From Hydractinia symbiolongicarpus (lineage: Eukaryota > Cnidaria > Hydrozoa > Anthoathecata > Hydractiniidae), in the NCBI RefSeq assembly GCF_029227915.1, contig NC_079883.1, forward strand, positions 21,514,001 to 21,578,000: DNA of 64,000 nucleotides. Reading direction: 5' to 3'. Below are positions 38,501-50,007 of the stretch, one piece after another (position 1 is the stretch's first letter; each line of letters begins with the position of its first letter). The position numbers and the translations under genes are program-made. The notes beneath the pieces are model-generated. The model did no database searches, had not been told where the DNA came from, and was given only the letters and a program-made list of their open reading frames with translations.

Positions 38501-40539
38501 ACCTCTGACCAAAACTGGATAAAAGCATTTGATTCAGAACTGTCATTAAAAAATTTCAAACTGTAATATCTATGTACCAACTGTTTGTTAAAAGCATCCT
38601 TTGTTCCTGCCGTATTGAAATTTATATTTTTTATATAATTTGTGTTGTCCTTGTGTTGTCCCATTTGTGCTCTGCTGTAGAGTTCGCTTTGGGGTGGAGA
38701 TGCATTATATATATTTGTATATTTGTTGTGATGTCCCGTGATAATTATATAAAAGGAATAATTGTAATTTTGGTACTATTTTAGTTAAATTTTCCCCTTG
38801 AGTCCGTGTTGTTTTTGCACATCTTACACATCCATTTTCTGTGCTAGCAGTCTTCAACATGTAGCGACAGGGTTGAACATACATTTTAGTAATAAATTCG
38901 CTGTTGAGTGAAATAAGTCTTTCGTGCACCACAGGAGTTGTTCTGCATCTGAGCACTATTTTCAGTTGTTTTCTCTCACTTATACAGTTGGCTTGGCTTA
39001 TGCCACTATAATTCTAAGAGTAAGATTGTTAACGACTCCGTTGGAATCGTGTTATATTTCCAAGCACCTACATCCTTATACATTTACTTGATTGGTGTTC
39101 TCGGTTTTACGAGACATTGAAAAAGCGTATTTAAATTTATGTTAAATTTTTTAATTCATGCATCAGAGTTTGGATTTTTTTCAGGGAGAACATCAGAACA
39201 ATATTTTGCCGAAGTATTTATCGATAATAAAGACATGCTTCATCATAATGTGAATGACAAGAACAAAATTACATGTTTATACATTAATTTGGGAGAAATA
39301 ACCATATTATTATTTTTTATGAATAATTGTAGAACTGTAGAACTCTTTCCAACATTACAAAAAAAAACATATTATGTGATGAAAATAAATTCTGAACTCT
39401 TCATGCAAAATAATAATAAATTAAATTTGTTGACTTTTGTAACTTCATACACACTTTTTTAGATTTAGCAGGGTAATATTGTGTAAATGTAGAAAGAGTG
39501 CAATACACAAGATTTCGCTAGTCACCAGAGGATCTTCCTCTCTGAACCAAGCATATCCTGCAAATAACACTTCTTTAAATACTGCCGGCACTACCCAACC
39601 TATCAACTATAAGCAACAGAAGTCAACTATCAAGAGTGAAGAGTTTCTTCAATGAGGGTCTCCTCCAAGAGACAGTAAATTCTGTAAAGGATTAGCAATA
39701 AAACAATGCCAAAAATTTCGTTATATATAAAAGTGGGCTAATATATTGCTAAAGCTACACAGAACTTTACAAAGATATGTTTTACTTGTGGTTAGCAAAG
39801 TGCTTGTTAAACATTTTCTTTTTTCACATTTAAACTGATTTAGTGTAAGCAATCACAGCTTTAAATGCTTTGATTTTAATCTATGTTTTACAACATTTTG
39901 TTCATATGATTTGAATCTGTTTGGGCTACTGTATTAAAAACCACTGCAATATTATAAGTTATCAATATCATTAGTGAAAGGTTTAAATTTTAATAGTAAC
40001 AGTATTCATGCTCTTTCTACATTAAATACACACCATTCAAAGTTTCCTTAGGTCAGTTTACAGATTCTAAAGATTTAAGTGGTACATATTTATTTCTTAT
40101 TTCAATATCTTAATTGTTCCTACAGGCCTTGAAGGATGTCATGATATAGAATTTTTTGTAGACCCAAAAAAGAACATTTTAGAGATTGATTTCTCTATGT
40201 CATGGACAAGTGAGTTTGCATTAAAACCTAGATAGTCACATAGTACTTAAAAAGTAAACAGAAACATCTCAAGGAAAGCTGTTAATCTGCCAAAACAGCC
40301 CCTACATCGAAAAACATTTTTTAGGCTGTACACCACAATCAAAAATAAAGATGGTATCATAATTCCCAATTTACATATTGATGAAGGAGCAATACCAGAG
40401 ATTATATACAGTGCAGTGGTTTTCAAATCCATGGGTTCAATCTGTGACAAACTACATAAGATGAAAAAAATTTACTAACCAGCTGTTTCAATTCCTCTAA
40501 TGGTTTATCAGTTGGTAATTTCTTTACAGCACTGTACAT
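29582..40539 (-). CDS. ppp1r36: Protein phosphatase 1 regulatory subunit 36-like
   Basis: Thirteen exons: 40539-40480, 38093-38011, 37568-37494, 37236-37112, 35925-35862, 35603-35505, 35427-35287, 35117-35075, 34974-34892, 34384-34332, 34256-34181, 31340-31227 and 29657-29582. Every junction keeps phase, giving 363 residues (human about 422). Landmarks I recall from PPP1R36 are WKEETNSLE near the N-terminus, ITLHDVK, FDALLVVLLCYFDVFFD, QHHMACGR (about 209-216) and VWVTFRRNSLE followed by GRLFRSNAFN (about 240-265). VTF within VWVTFRR could be a PP1-docking RVxF-like motif. The C-terminal exons are acidic. The mammalian protein binds PP1 and is testis-enriched. Identification rests on remembered motifs; the gene model itself is strong. 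Confidence 0.8.
30608..30640. promoter_or_regulatory. X-box-like motif (RFX-type) inside PPP1R36 intron 12
   Basis: GTTGCCTAGCAAC at 30623-30634 fits the RFX consensus of two inverted half-sites with a one-base spacer. A weaker copy, gttgcctggcagcaa, lies about 155 bases upstream at 30466. Being intronic and part of a diverged tandem duplication, it could be chance. Confidence 0.3.
33405..33459. repeat. Near-perfect 24-bp hairpin
   Basis: ctgaatgaagtggcatcaaa (continuing caag) is followed after a 5-base centre by cttgtttgatgccacttcat (continuing tcag). The arms are identical. It lies in PPP1R36 intron 11. Confidence 0.9.
40126..40209 (+). other. Orphan exon-like segment, opposite strand of PPP1R36 intron 1
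   Basis: A plus-strand segment of 84 nt is bounded by tcctacag and gtgagt and is open in one frame as LEGCHDIEFFVDP..ILEIDFSMSWT. The composition and splice signals look like a real phase 1-1 exon, but no neighbouring exon was found on this strand. It may be an exon of an unrecognised nested gene or a relic. Family unknown. Confidence 0.3.
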
Positions 40540-41455
40540 TTTTTATTAGCTTTTGCCAGCTATTATATATAAATTGAAAGTAATAATAACAGCAGGACTG
40601 TATCTGACTATAAACTAGCTACATATTAGTGTATCTACCCCCCTTGAAGGGAACCCAAGGTATAAATAAATAAACGAGTGTCATTTTGGCAAAAAAATTC
40701 TGTTAATCAATTCACCTTTGTAAAATCTATGCATTTATAAAATTTGAATACACATCCCTTAACAGGTCTAAAATTACTGATGACAGAAAATGTCAAAATT
40801 GACATCATAATTTATGCAGCATAATTAAATCTGAAATCCTTTATATAAATGTGAATATCTTGATAACGAAAAGTTCTTGATAACTACTTATTAAAAGATC
40901 TATAATGTAATTCCAACATCATTTTATACCTCGAGTTCCCTTTAAAATAAAAAAAAGATAAAGCAGAGATGTGTTTGAAATAAAAAAAACTTTCTCTTTA
41001 TTCTCATTAAAAAGACTTTCTCTTTATTCTCATTATCACCTACCATCGCGACAGGTTTTGTCACCATACTAGATTCTCGATAGATCGTGACAATTTATTT
41101 TAATTGTTTCTTATTATTATAAACGTGTTACACCGCGCATCGAGGGAGTCCGCTCACGTTACGTGCTTGATATGTTTTCCAGTACTGTAAGTTACTTTTT
41201 TAACTTGATTTCTTCGATCGTTGCGGTCTGTTCTTTATATTTCTTGGCTGTGTGCATGCGTGCTCATGTTCATTGTTTTAAACGCAAAATCAAAACAACT
41301 ACAATATACGTCATGCTGCAACTCATCTATATGTATATGGGACCTAAGAAAATGGTATGCAGGTGTATAACAGGTAAATATTGAAACTTAGTGTCTCACG
41401 TGGATACATCTGCGTCACTTGTGGAAATGCTAACTCACCTGGAGTGTCTCTCGTG
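40540..41455. other. PPP1R36 upstream region
   Basis: Presumed promoter and leader of PPP1R36 on the minus strand. A short hydrophobic plus ORF (41163-41384) has no supporting features. Confidence 0.35.
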
Positions 41456-41459
41456 GAAA

Positions 41460-42775
41460 TGTTTTGCCCAGATTGCGAAAACGGCCTGTTTACAACCAGG
41501 ACAGCCGGATTATTTACGCATGGCTTGATTATGTTTTTTTGTCATAATTATGTCGTGGTGGCTAGATTATGAATGCTGATATAATGGCTGGCAAAGGCAG
41601 GCTGTGATTGGCATTTTCTTGGAACTTTTGTGAATAAACTATTGACGAATTATTGTCACATGCCATTTTTCTCTGCATGATAAAACACCATTGGAAACTA
41701 ACTATATAGATTTTGCGGATGGGTGGATTCATTTTTATTTTTTGCAGGAATTGAATTTTGGGTATGACCTAAATTATTTGTTTTGCGGAAACTAAGTTTA
41801 GTGAAAAGTTATTAACTTGTGAATCCCAAAATTTAGATACCACGAAATTTCATTTTATTTGCGAACAACAACAACTTTGACACAAAGCCTATTTGCTTGT
41901 CAGAAGTGATAAATAATATAAAAGTCTCAAATAATATTAGACTGCCGTACATAAGTCTGCCTCCCCTGATCATGTTTGTTTTTTAAGCAACAAATGATAT
42001 TAGACTGTCGTACATAAACCTGCCCTGATTATATTCCTTTTATAAAGTGCCAAATGCCAAAAAATTACTTAATGTTATTACTGTCCAAAATTGTTTAAAG
42101 GGTTATTTTGGGCCAAATGTGAAAACTATGTAAAAAACGGCTTTTAGTACCTCAATTTATTCAGGCTAAATATACATACCCAGCCTGTCCTGATTAGGCC
42201 ACCGTTGAAAATATGTTTGGTTAGCGTCATTTCTAATTACAAAAGTGAGTCGGTCAGTCAGTCAGATAAAAACTTTTCCCGAAAAATTACAAAAATACTA
42301 GCTATATTTTACAGCCATATTTTGTTATTCGTTTTAAATGTACGCCAGGTGTATTTTTAGCCTCTGTTTCAAGTTCGATTTTTGTCAGTCAATGTTGTTT
42401 CCATGGTTTTCGCTTGTATTGCCATATAAATGCGGGCAGGAAAATACAGCACTGAGTAGCACAGCGCAGTCGCCTATCGAAATAACATTCAAACGTAACA
42501 ACCATAATTCAGAGGACCGCTGAAAAGGTAAATGGTAGATTTTGTTGCATGTCAAAGATTGTTTGTGGATTGTTTCGATTATTATTTACAAATTTACTGA
42601 CTCCCCGACTCGACTTTCCCCTTTCAAAGTGAGTTGGTTGGGGGTGACGCTAACCAATTAGCTATATTTTTGAGGGTGGCCTTATGTTAACCTGATTATG
42701 TATTTTCTGCCATGTTTTTAACTGGGGCAAGCTGCCGTACATAATTAGGGCAGCATTTATTATCCGGGCAGAACC
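41460..42775. mobile_element. MITE with TGTTCTGCCC-type ends, copy carrying an insertion
   Basis: It begins tgttttgcccagattgcgaa and ends ttatccgggcagaacc, imperfect inverse of each other, flanked by the 4-bp duplication gaaa (41456-41459 and 42776-42779). The first 180 bases and the last 100 match the element at 59511-60286. Subterminal motifs of about 65 bp (tagactgtcgtacataa, tgccctgattat) occur in tandem. A second MITE (42217-42657) is inserted in it. No transposase is encoded. Confidence 0.8.
42217..42657. mobile_element. Nested MITE with TTGGTTAGCGTCA inverted repeats
   Basis: TTGGTTAGCGTCA at 42217-42229 and its exact inverse TGACGCTAACCAA at 42645-42657 bound 441 bases without an ORF. 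It interrupts the larger MITE, so it inserted later. A target duplication was not resolved. Confidence 0.7.
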
Positions 42776-42779
42776 GAAA

Positions 42780-43393
42780 CACCTGTGCCTCACTGAAAAG
42801 CTAAACTCCCCTACCTGGCTTGGCCAGGGTGTCTCTCCTCGTGGATGGAAACACTGTGTGGGTTCACCACCATAAAAGTTTTTTGTCACACTAGAGGTCA
42901 CTTGCACGTATATAGCTAGTAAACTCACTCACTCACTTGCGTTTGTAACTGAACTAATAGCTATTATAAAAAAATTGTTGACGTGATTTTTTTTTTGACT
43001 TTTGCATTTTTTCATCCAAATGCTCATTTATCGCAACTTTGTTTACCATTTATAAACAAATCACTAAACCGTACCCGACCCTTAGCCACATTTTTGCGGG
43101 CACGACCGGGCCCCGTTTTTTGCACATTTTTGCCCATCCTTTGAGATTTGCGTTTTCTTACCTTAATAACTTTCTTCCCATTTTATTTATCAAAGACTTC
43201 TATAACGTTTTAAAAAATTCTTGTTTAAACAAATTGCTCAATAAGACTGTGCAGTAAATTCTGTGCAATACAGCTAACTTTACATTGATTTAATAAATAT
43301 TGTGTGAAATCAACTTGCGCTAAATCACCTTTTGCCTTTTGATCGTTTTTACCCATTTTTTTCAAACCGTTCTGGAATTACTAATGTACTTAA
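42780..43393. other. Non-coding stretch between MITEs
   Basis: No gene, RNA gene or element recognised. Confidence 0.35.
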
Positions 43394-43701
43394 GGGGGCT
43401 ACGGAACGGCTGTCGAAAGTCGAGCTGATAGCGGCAAAAAGCAAAAATGGCTATTTTTCCGGCATGTATGTAATTTACAGACTCGAACATATAGATATAT
43501 CTAGAATTTTATCTTCTCAAGCCTTTGTCATGTTTTCATCAAGGATAATATTTCTTTGTAATATACTTTTCGAAAAAAAATATTGAACCAGCGAGCAAAG
43601 TGCGCTGGGCTGTTCATTGCACGCGAAACGCGTTTGCCGGATTTTTTAATATGTGCTCGGGATATACGGAATGTGAGCATTCTAACCGGTTCGTAGCCCC
43701 T
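43394..43701. mobile_element. MITE with GGGGGCTACG ends and TTAA flanks
   Basis: GGGGGCTACGGAACGG at the left and ccggttcgtagcccct at the right are inverted with one gap, and each is directly flanked by TTAA. TTAA targets are typical of piggyBac-type elements. The interior of about 280 bases has no ORF of note. Confidence 0.6.
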
Positions 43702-43705
43702 TTAA

Positions 43706-45532
43706 ACGCACGTGTAAATAAACTAAAGGTATACGCAGTTTTGATAGGAGCAACCGAACACTCCAGAAAATAGAAGCAGGTGAACTGTGTCCGCTGATGC
43801 CCTGGGAAGGCTGAGAAAAAGATGTGTATGTAAAGAATGTATCATAATGAATGACTCTAGTGATGAGTAACTTGGATATCGAGAATAATGCTGTTATTAA
43901 GTAATGCATTCTTTGTCGTAAAATTTTGTAAACCAAAAAAGATCGGCACATTTCCTTAAGAATTCAGGATAGTAGGATAAAAACGAAAGGGGAAAGTCTT
44001 TATTGACAACTTGGATTCTGAATTACAAGAGAATCGTTCTCATTGTGAGTTTTTTATACTTTGAAACTTTATGTGAGGTTGGAGTAAAAAATAAACACTG
44101 TTTATATAAAAATTTGTTTTATCTAAAGCTACTCTAATATGTTTTGTTATAAAAGCGCATGCGCGTACATGCATGTGTATACACAAGACGAATTTTAAAC
44201 GAATAGCGTATGTTCCTCTTCTACAGAAAAATACACACAAAAATCTGTGCAAAAATTTAAGAAGATAGCTGATACGAAGAAAACTTAATTTAAGAATAGA
44301 TTAGGAATACACTTGTCTCGCTTTTGTTTACTTTTTATATAAAGTTTCCGTAAAGCGTATTAAATTGCGGCTAAAGCTAAATTAAGTTCAGCTGGCGAAA
44401 TAAAAAAAACCTTTTTTGGGAAGTTGTTTGAAAACCTGATTGTACATCTTGTATGTGGATTCACCAAGACACAAAAACACGACAAACAAACAGAATGAAC
44501 AGATCAAGTAAGTATTGAAATTACTAATGCGCAGATATACAACATATGTTACACAAATATACAACTACTGTACAATAACATGTTAGACAAGTAATATAAA
44601 CAGCATTTTTATGTTAGTTATAGGTTACTTGACATTTAATCAGTTAGATTTTTTTTACTACTAACAATATTTACTACCTCAAGTTAATTAATTTTAGCGA
44701 ATTTAGCAATTTATCCATATTCGTGAAAATTCATCTGCGGGAGAATTCCTGGATATGTTATTTCGCGAATATAAATCTTTACAAAATTACTAGAAATGAC
44801 TTCGCAAAATTAACTTCGCGAAACTTTTGGAAAAACGAAAGGATTTTTTTCCTTTTAACGTCTCTTAATTTTCTCGGTAAACTTCTATTTTTGTAGTTTG
44901 TAAAAATATTGCTGAGCTTTTGTAGTCTAAGTAAGACTAATTTACTGCATCGTAATAAATAGACCTGAAGTGTATTAAAATGGATAAAAAATACTAGATT
45001 TGTGAAAAAAAATGCTTTAAATAAAACTTTAAAATAGTTCATTTGCGACAAAAAATCTTTGCATTTTTTGGAGCTCGCGAAAGTAAGTCCTGGCTAAAAT
45101 TAATCAACTTAAGGTAGTGAAAAATAGTATTGAAGATAATAGCATTATCAATTGGTTCATACATGTTTTGAGGGAATTCTTTTATAAGAAATAAGGTTCG
45201 GGGCTTAAAGAAAGTGCTAAGGAATTTCGAAACTGAAAAACTAATTAAGAAAGAAAAGTTCAAAGCAGTATAAGAAGTTTCAGTTTAGTGTCTAACACAC
45301 GCGAAAACTGAGAAACTTTTAAAAAATTCGAATATCAAAATTGCCTTCTTTTTCTAGAAACTACAGAGCTACTAAAAAATTGGGATCAGTTTAAAATCGT
45401 GTTACTATTCTTTACATGAAACATTTCATTTCGTGAACTTTGCGTTTTTTTAAAAATTCGCAAAAGTTAAATATCACTGGGTTAGTTCTTTTTCTAAGTT
45501 CGCTAAAAACTAAGTTTTTAAATAACAAATTA
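43706..45532. other. Non-coding AT-rich stretch
   Basis: No exon or element recognised with confidence. The part near 45532 should be the sulfotransferase 3' untranslated region. Confidence 0.4.
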
Positions 45533-46924
45533 TTAATCAACTAGCGAGAAACTTAATGTCGTCAATTCCTCTTCATCATCAACTATTTTATACCCTAACA
45601 AATTCATCACTTCATAACATTCTGTCTCGATCACCCGAACAGCTGTATACTTCATTTGCACTCGCCAGTTGTGGACAGACGAGGTTAAATTCTTGGAGTA
45701 GAAATCTTCCACAGACCCCGAGGTAGACGATCCTGTTTGTGACGATCTGGTGGTGGCTCCATATGCTAACTTATCAAGCCACATGCGCACTTGTGGAGCC
45801 ACGGGGACACCGACAAACTTGTAAACTAATTCTGCTATTTGATGGGGATTGGTACCAAGATCCTCGTATCTTAGCAAAGTATACTTTCCCTGTAACCATG
45901 GTGGAGCAGTAATGGCGTATTTAATATTACGTAACATTTGATCACATAAATTTTTCGAATAACTTTTCAAATCATCTGATGAGTTTGTACTCGAGTTGTC
46001 TTCCGATAAAAAATGCGTGAAAACGATTGCTCGAGGGTCTCTCACGAGATGGACCACTTTGAGCGAGTAGTCAGAGCTATCTTTGTCCATTAAATATGAT
46101 AATTTATGCACGTCTACGAACTGCACCGTCTTCACAACGGTGTGTTGATGTAACTTGCATATAGCGGATGTGGTTTGCGGTTTCAGTGGTGTGCACATGC
46201 GAATACTGTAAAATGAACGCGAATTGACAGGCGGACAGAGCGGCGGAGCCGACAACGCTCTACTAGCCAAGCGGCTTTTTAGTGAACTATACTGAAAAGA
46301 CATAAAGTTTGCAAAGTATGATAATTCATCGAACTTGCAATGGAATATGCCGTCAAGTAAATGCGTTACCATGGCATCGTATACGTCTGTCGGTCTGTTA
46401 TCTTTGTAATAATTTAAGGACCGTAATGGTTCATATAAATAAAAAACTTGTGGGTTTTGATTAAAGAGTTCACCAAGCAATGAACTACCACAATACTGAC
46501 TAGACACAATTAAAATATTTTGTCTCATTTTACTGCCATGTTGACTCATCCAGGAATTGAACTCCAACAGTTTATTCAACCTTTCGTACATTGCAACTTT
46601 TTGTCTCAACTCTTGTACCTCACTCAACGAGATATCAGATGTGTTATGGTCTGTTATTATCTTTAGAGTTTCCTGTTGTAACTTCCTCACGTGTGAACAT
46701 GGCGGTGCCCTAGACTCTAGCTCATTTATTTCGTGGCGACTTCGGTCTTCGTAATAAACATGAAGTATAAGCAAGTAAATAATAGCTATCAATAAAACTA
46801 TCCACAAAACTGTGTCTCTTGATTTTCGCACTCGTTCTGCAATATATTCAACTTTCATTATAAATATGTCTTTTCTCAAGGAACTTAAACTCTTGGTAAA
46901 AGTTAGAATTTCTGTAGTGCTCAT
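45533..46924 (-). CDS. Carbohydrate (Gal/GlcNAc/GalNAc) 6-O-sulfotransferase, CHST family
   Basis: A single exon of 463 codons from ATG at 46924. It is a type II Golgi membrane protein: a basic N-terminus, then a membrane anchor at about 38-57 (TVLWIVLLIAIIYLLILHV) and a stem region. The 5'-phosphosulfate-binding loop is ILIVSSQYCGSS at about 137-148, followed by QVFYLYEPLRSL at 159-170. The 3'-phosphate-binding motif VHLVRDPRAI lies at 291-300 and RYEDL at 352-356. These are the PAPS-binding motifs of the CHST1-7 group, which sulfates C6 of sugars in keratan or chondroitin sulfate and related glycans. Human members of this group also often have one coding exon. Acceptor specificity cannot be called. 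An internal ATG (residue 23) could be the real start; both keep the anchor. Confidence 0.9.
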   Translation of the reverse strand: MSTTEILTFTKSLSSLRKDIFIMKVEYIAERVRKSRDTVLWIVLLIAIIYLLILHVYYEDRSRHEINELESRAPPCSHVRKLQQETLKIITDHNTSDISLSEVQELRQKVAMYERLNKLLEFNSWMSQHGSKMRQNILIVSSQYCGSSLLGELFNQNPQVFYLYEPLRSLNYYKDNRPTDVYDAMVTHLLDGIFHCKFDELSYFANFMSFQYSSLKSRLASRALSAPPLCPPVNSRSFYSIRMCTPLKPQTTSAICKLHQHTVVKTVQFVDVHKLSYLMDKDSSDYSLKVVHLVRDPRAIVFTHFLSEDNSSTNSSDDLKSYSKNLCDQMLRNIKYAITAPPWLQGKYTLLRYEDLGTNPHQIAELVYKFVGVPVAPQVRMWLDKLAYGATTRSSQTGSSTSGSVEDFYSKNLTSSVHNWRVQMKYTAVRVIETECYEVMNLLGYKIVDDEEELTTLSFSLVD

Positions 46925-47838
46925 TTTTCACACCAATGAATTTACTGATGCAGAATAAACTTTCGAATGTATTAATTCGAGCATTTCAAGGTTAAATCAA
47001 TATGTTTTCGCTCTGTTAATTACAATTACTTAAAATTGTCTGACCTTCTCTTTGTCATATTTTTATTCATCTCCAGTTCGCGTAAAGGAGTTAATACATC
47101 TGATTGTCAGTCAGTTCAGTTGAAAGTGTCAGTAAATTTAATATGTGCCGAACACTAATTGAATTCAATAGGTGCTGTGATAATTAGCAACAATACGGCT
47201 GTGATTATGAATTACCGAAGCTACCCAACCATGGAAACCTTTATCACTTTGAGGATGATTCTTAAATTGAGTATTACAAACTTTTGAGCAGCATGACCCA
47301 TTCAAGGTGAGTTTTATTCACCCAGCTTGAAAACAAACTTAATTACGTGAAGACAAGGGTATCGACAGAAAACCCCTTGTATAACAGTGTTATTTCGTTT
47401 CGCTGAAAACGTAAGGAACCTTGCGGTAAATTTTGTCATGTCAAAATCGATGTCGACTTGTTTTGATTTTGTTTTACTCTGCTTTAACAGATGTCCCGTG
47501 TATCTCAAAACCGTACGCTTAAAACAACAAACAGATAGCTTTTATTGGTATTTTAACTTGGAGGAAATTTAACCTGAAAGCTTTTCAGCTAAAGAGCATA
47601 AATTAATCGATCAACAGTTTTTTTTTAAGTAAAAAACAAATGCGCGTAGAAATAGGGTGGTGAGAGGAAATTAGGTTTTATGATACCTATACTCAGAAAA
47701 AAATAGTACAAAGCTGAAATTTTGCACAGTGATTTTTATTATCCTATAAACTACCTAAAAGAGCTCCATCGATTGGACGATTGATTTTAACAGTAGAAAA
47801 TTCATAAGAGTTTAAAAGGATTGGTTTTATATTTATAC
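46925..47838. other. Sulfotransferase upstream region
   Basis: Presumed promoter and leader of the minus-strand sulfotransferase. No other gene recognised. Confidence 0.35.
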
Positions 47839-47931
47839 AACTTCATTTTCACTTATTAGGCTTTTTATATTTTAACGACCTAAGCAATTATAAAAATATA
47901 AAAAGCCTAACAAGTCTTCGGGACGAGGTTG
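47839..47931. mobile_element. Short foldback element
   Basis: The arms caacttcattttcacttatt..aggctttttatatttt and aaaatataaaaagcctaaca..agtcttcgggacgaggttg form a hairpin with a spacer of about 17 bases. It resembles the 20850 subfamily (inner 'taggcttttt'). Confidence 0.7.
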
Positions 47932-48093
47932 ATATGGACAAACAGTACAACCTCTCAGTAAAGTCGTTTTTATGTTTTTTTTACTGCCAAAGATTTCGCG
48001 TTCCACAGAACAGGTTGTGGAAATAGATGTCAACGTTAGAAACCATATTTATTTTATTGCACAAGTTTATACAAATATAAGTCATGGTCCCTG

Positions 48094-48199
48094 ACAATCT
48101 CATTTCCAGGGCTTCTTTTTCGCTTTTTGACATGTGGCTAGGCGCCATTACGCATATCTCAGAAGGCAAGAAAACATCTTGGGATGAAATTAGGTCCCT
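48094..48199. mobile_element. Short foldback element, degenerate copy
   Basis: It has caatctcatttccagggctt..tcgctttttgac, an internal ggcgcca, and atcttgggatgaaattaggt, close to the 26510 copy. Confidence 0.5.
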
Positions 48200-48342
48200 G
48201 ACTCTATGTCACTGGCCTTATAACCATGTAAATGTCCAAATCAGCTTCTTTTCTCTAATATAATGTAAAAAAAATAATATAAAAATGGGGATAAATGACA
48301 TGGATTTTATAAGCAACACGTGAAATAAATTAATGTATTTAT

Positions 48343-50007
48343 TTAGTCACTCTTATGTTCGTAGAATTTTTTTAAATATCTTGCATGTTCTTCGTACGTT
48401 AAAGCATCTGAGTTGCTTCCACTATGCGATTTTCTTTTAAGAAAGTGTGGCACTGGGTCATGCGGCGTCAACCATAAAGGACGGTTCCAAAACGGTTTTT
48501 CCATGCCCAGGAGTTCTCGAACTTTGGAAGATATTAACTGAAAATATAATTTATTTTATACCTTTAATTATCTTTATATCCTTTTTCTTCAAAACACGGA
48601 GAAAAACAATCTCGTTACCAGTTCCTTTAACGACGTTCTAATGTCAAAAAAGATACAAGATGCCCGAGCACGAGGTTGCGAGAAAAAAGTTTGTCTTAAT
48701 CATTGAATACAAATGACAATTCGTCCCCAGTGCTGCGTAATTAAATAATTCTTGTTTGGCTAATTTTCTTTTTTACACGTTTCAACTTGGGTTTGCGTAG
48801 GTTTGAAAATTAATTCAGCAAAATTAACTTATGTTGTTGGCATAAAGCCGCTAAATAAACATTAATGGTTTTCACATTGAACAGGAAAAATCAGGGAACG
48901 TTGTGGGTATAAACTCACCCGTAGTTTAAGCCGAAATTTCCACAAACATATTTTTGGCGACAGAACGGATCGGATCTGATAGGATCTCTAAACACGTTAA
49001 TTTTTTTAATCTTTTTTGTTCTGTCCCGGGTGGAAATTTGATTGAATTCAACTTTTTCCGATGGAAACATAAAATATGAACAACCTCGTTAAGCTTTTTA
49101 ACTTTGGACGGCCTGAAGAAGTCCTGACACAAGGTTGGAATTTAAAAAAAATCTGAAAAATCAAAAAAAAATCAATATAGTTTAGATTTAGGTTCTGAGG
49201 CAAAAAAAAATCGAAATGAAAATTCGGTTTTACTCACATTAAATTTTTTACCGTTTTCATCTGGCCAAAATGAAAATGGCTTAATAAATTTCTTTAAATT
49301 TAAATATTAGGTGGCTTTACCTAGAATCTTGTTATAACTATAACCGCTCAAACAATCGCTCGAAAATGCGTTTCCTCAAAATGCTATTTTAAAAAAGATT
49401 TAAATGTTAGGAGACGGTTTTAAAGAGTTATTGCTGAATTGTTGCTACATCTGAAATTTATTATCACATTTGCCTTTATTTACCCCAAACATATCTTGGT
49501 TGTTATGGATACTTAGTTATTACAACAATGCCATATTGATTGTAAAAGGTAATGTTTGATCGTTATCTTCAAGCTAAAAAATTAATAACACATCAAAAGT
49601 TGGATTGTTTTTTGAGGGTGGTTTTAAAACAGATTTCAGGTTAGAATTTTACTTACATGTTTTCCTTCTTCACATTAGAAATCTCTCATCCCAGATAAAC
49701 ACATTAAAATCCCTTGCGTCGTAAATTTTATAAGCAGTTAAAAATATTGTTACTCGATATCACTTACAGCAATGTGTTCAAAATCTGTTACTCCTAGCTT
49801 CGGTAACGACGAAGCGTCGATATTAATCATTTTACGACCATCGATAAAGTTTGAAACGAAACATTGTTCGTATTCAGGAAGTTTGACTTCTTCGGATATC
49901 CAAGCACCGACATCTTCAATACTCCAAGTTAGTATTAAAGGAACGCCATTTTTATCAAAACTTGGGGCCAAGTTCTTCTTCGGAATTGGTGCTACATCAT
50001 CCGTCAT
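48343..50007 (-). CDS. SAM domain protein, SAMD15-like
   Basis: Two exons, 50007-49768 and 48537-48343, join in phase 0 to give 144 residues. ATG at 50007 is the first in-frame ATG; the open frame continues upstream to 50076 without one. A SAM domain covers about residues 28-92: LTWSIEDVGAWISEEVKLPEY, FVSNFIDGRKMINI, LPKLGVTDFEHI and VRELLG. The pattern FI-GRKLI..LP-GITDFEH is the one I recall for SAMD15; the C-terminal KRKSHSGSNSDALTYEEH also resembles that family. Mammalian SAMD15 is much longer at the N-terminus, so this may be a short form. SAM domains oligomerise or bind other SAM proteins. It is head to head with CIMIP1, about 105 bases between start codons, so probably co-regulated. 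A second SAM subfamily cannot be excluded. Confidence 0.82.
48608..48680. mobile_element. Short foldback element, degenerate copy, in SAMD15-like intron
   Basis: The ends caatctcgttaccagttcct and cccgagcacgaggttgcg match the family ends with mismatches. Confidence 0.45.
49080..49137. mobile_element. Short foldback element, short copy, in SAMD15-like intron
   Basis: caacctcgttaagcttttta at the left and aagtcctgacacaaggttgg at the right; it is the shortest copy seen, about 58 bases. Confidence 0.4.

Noticed and set aside
39139-39462. 107-codon plus-strand ORF
   Set aside because: AT-driven ORF in PPP1R36 intron 1, no domain.
43790-43830. Hammerhead ribozyme core (ctgatg near 43795)
   Set aside because: The conserved CTGATGA and GAAA with closing stems are not all present.
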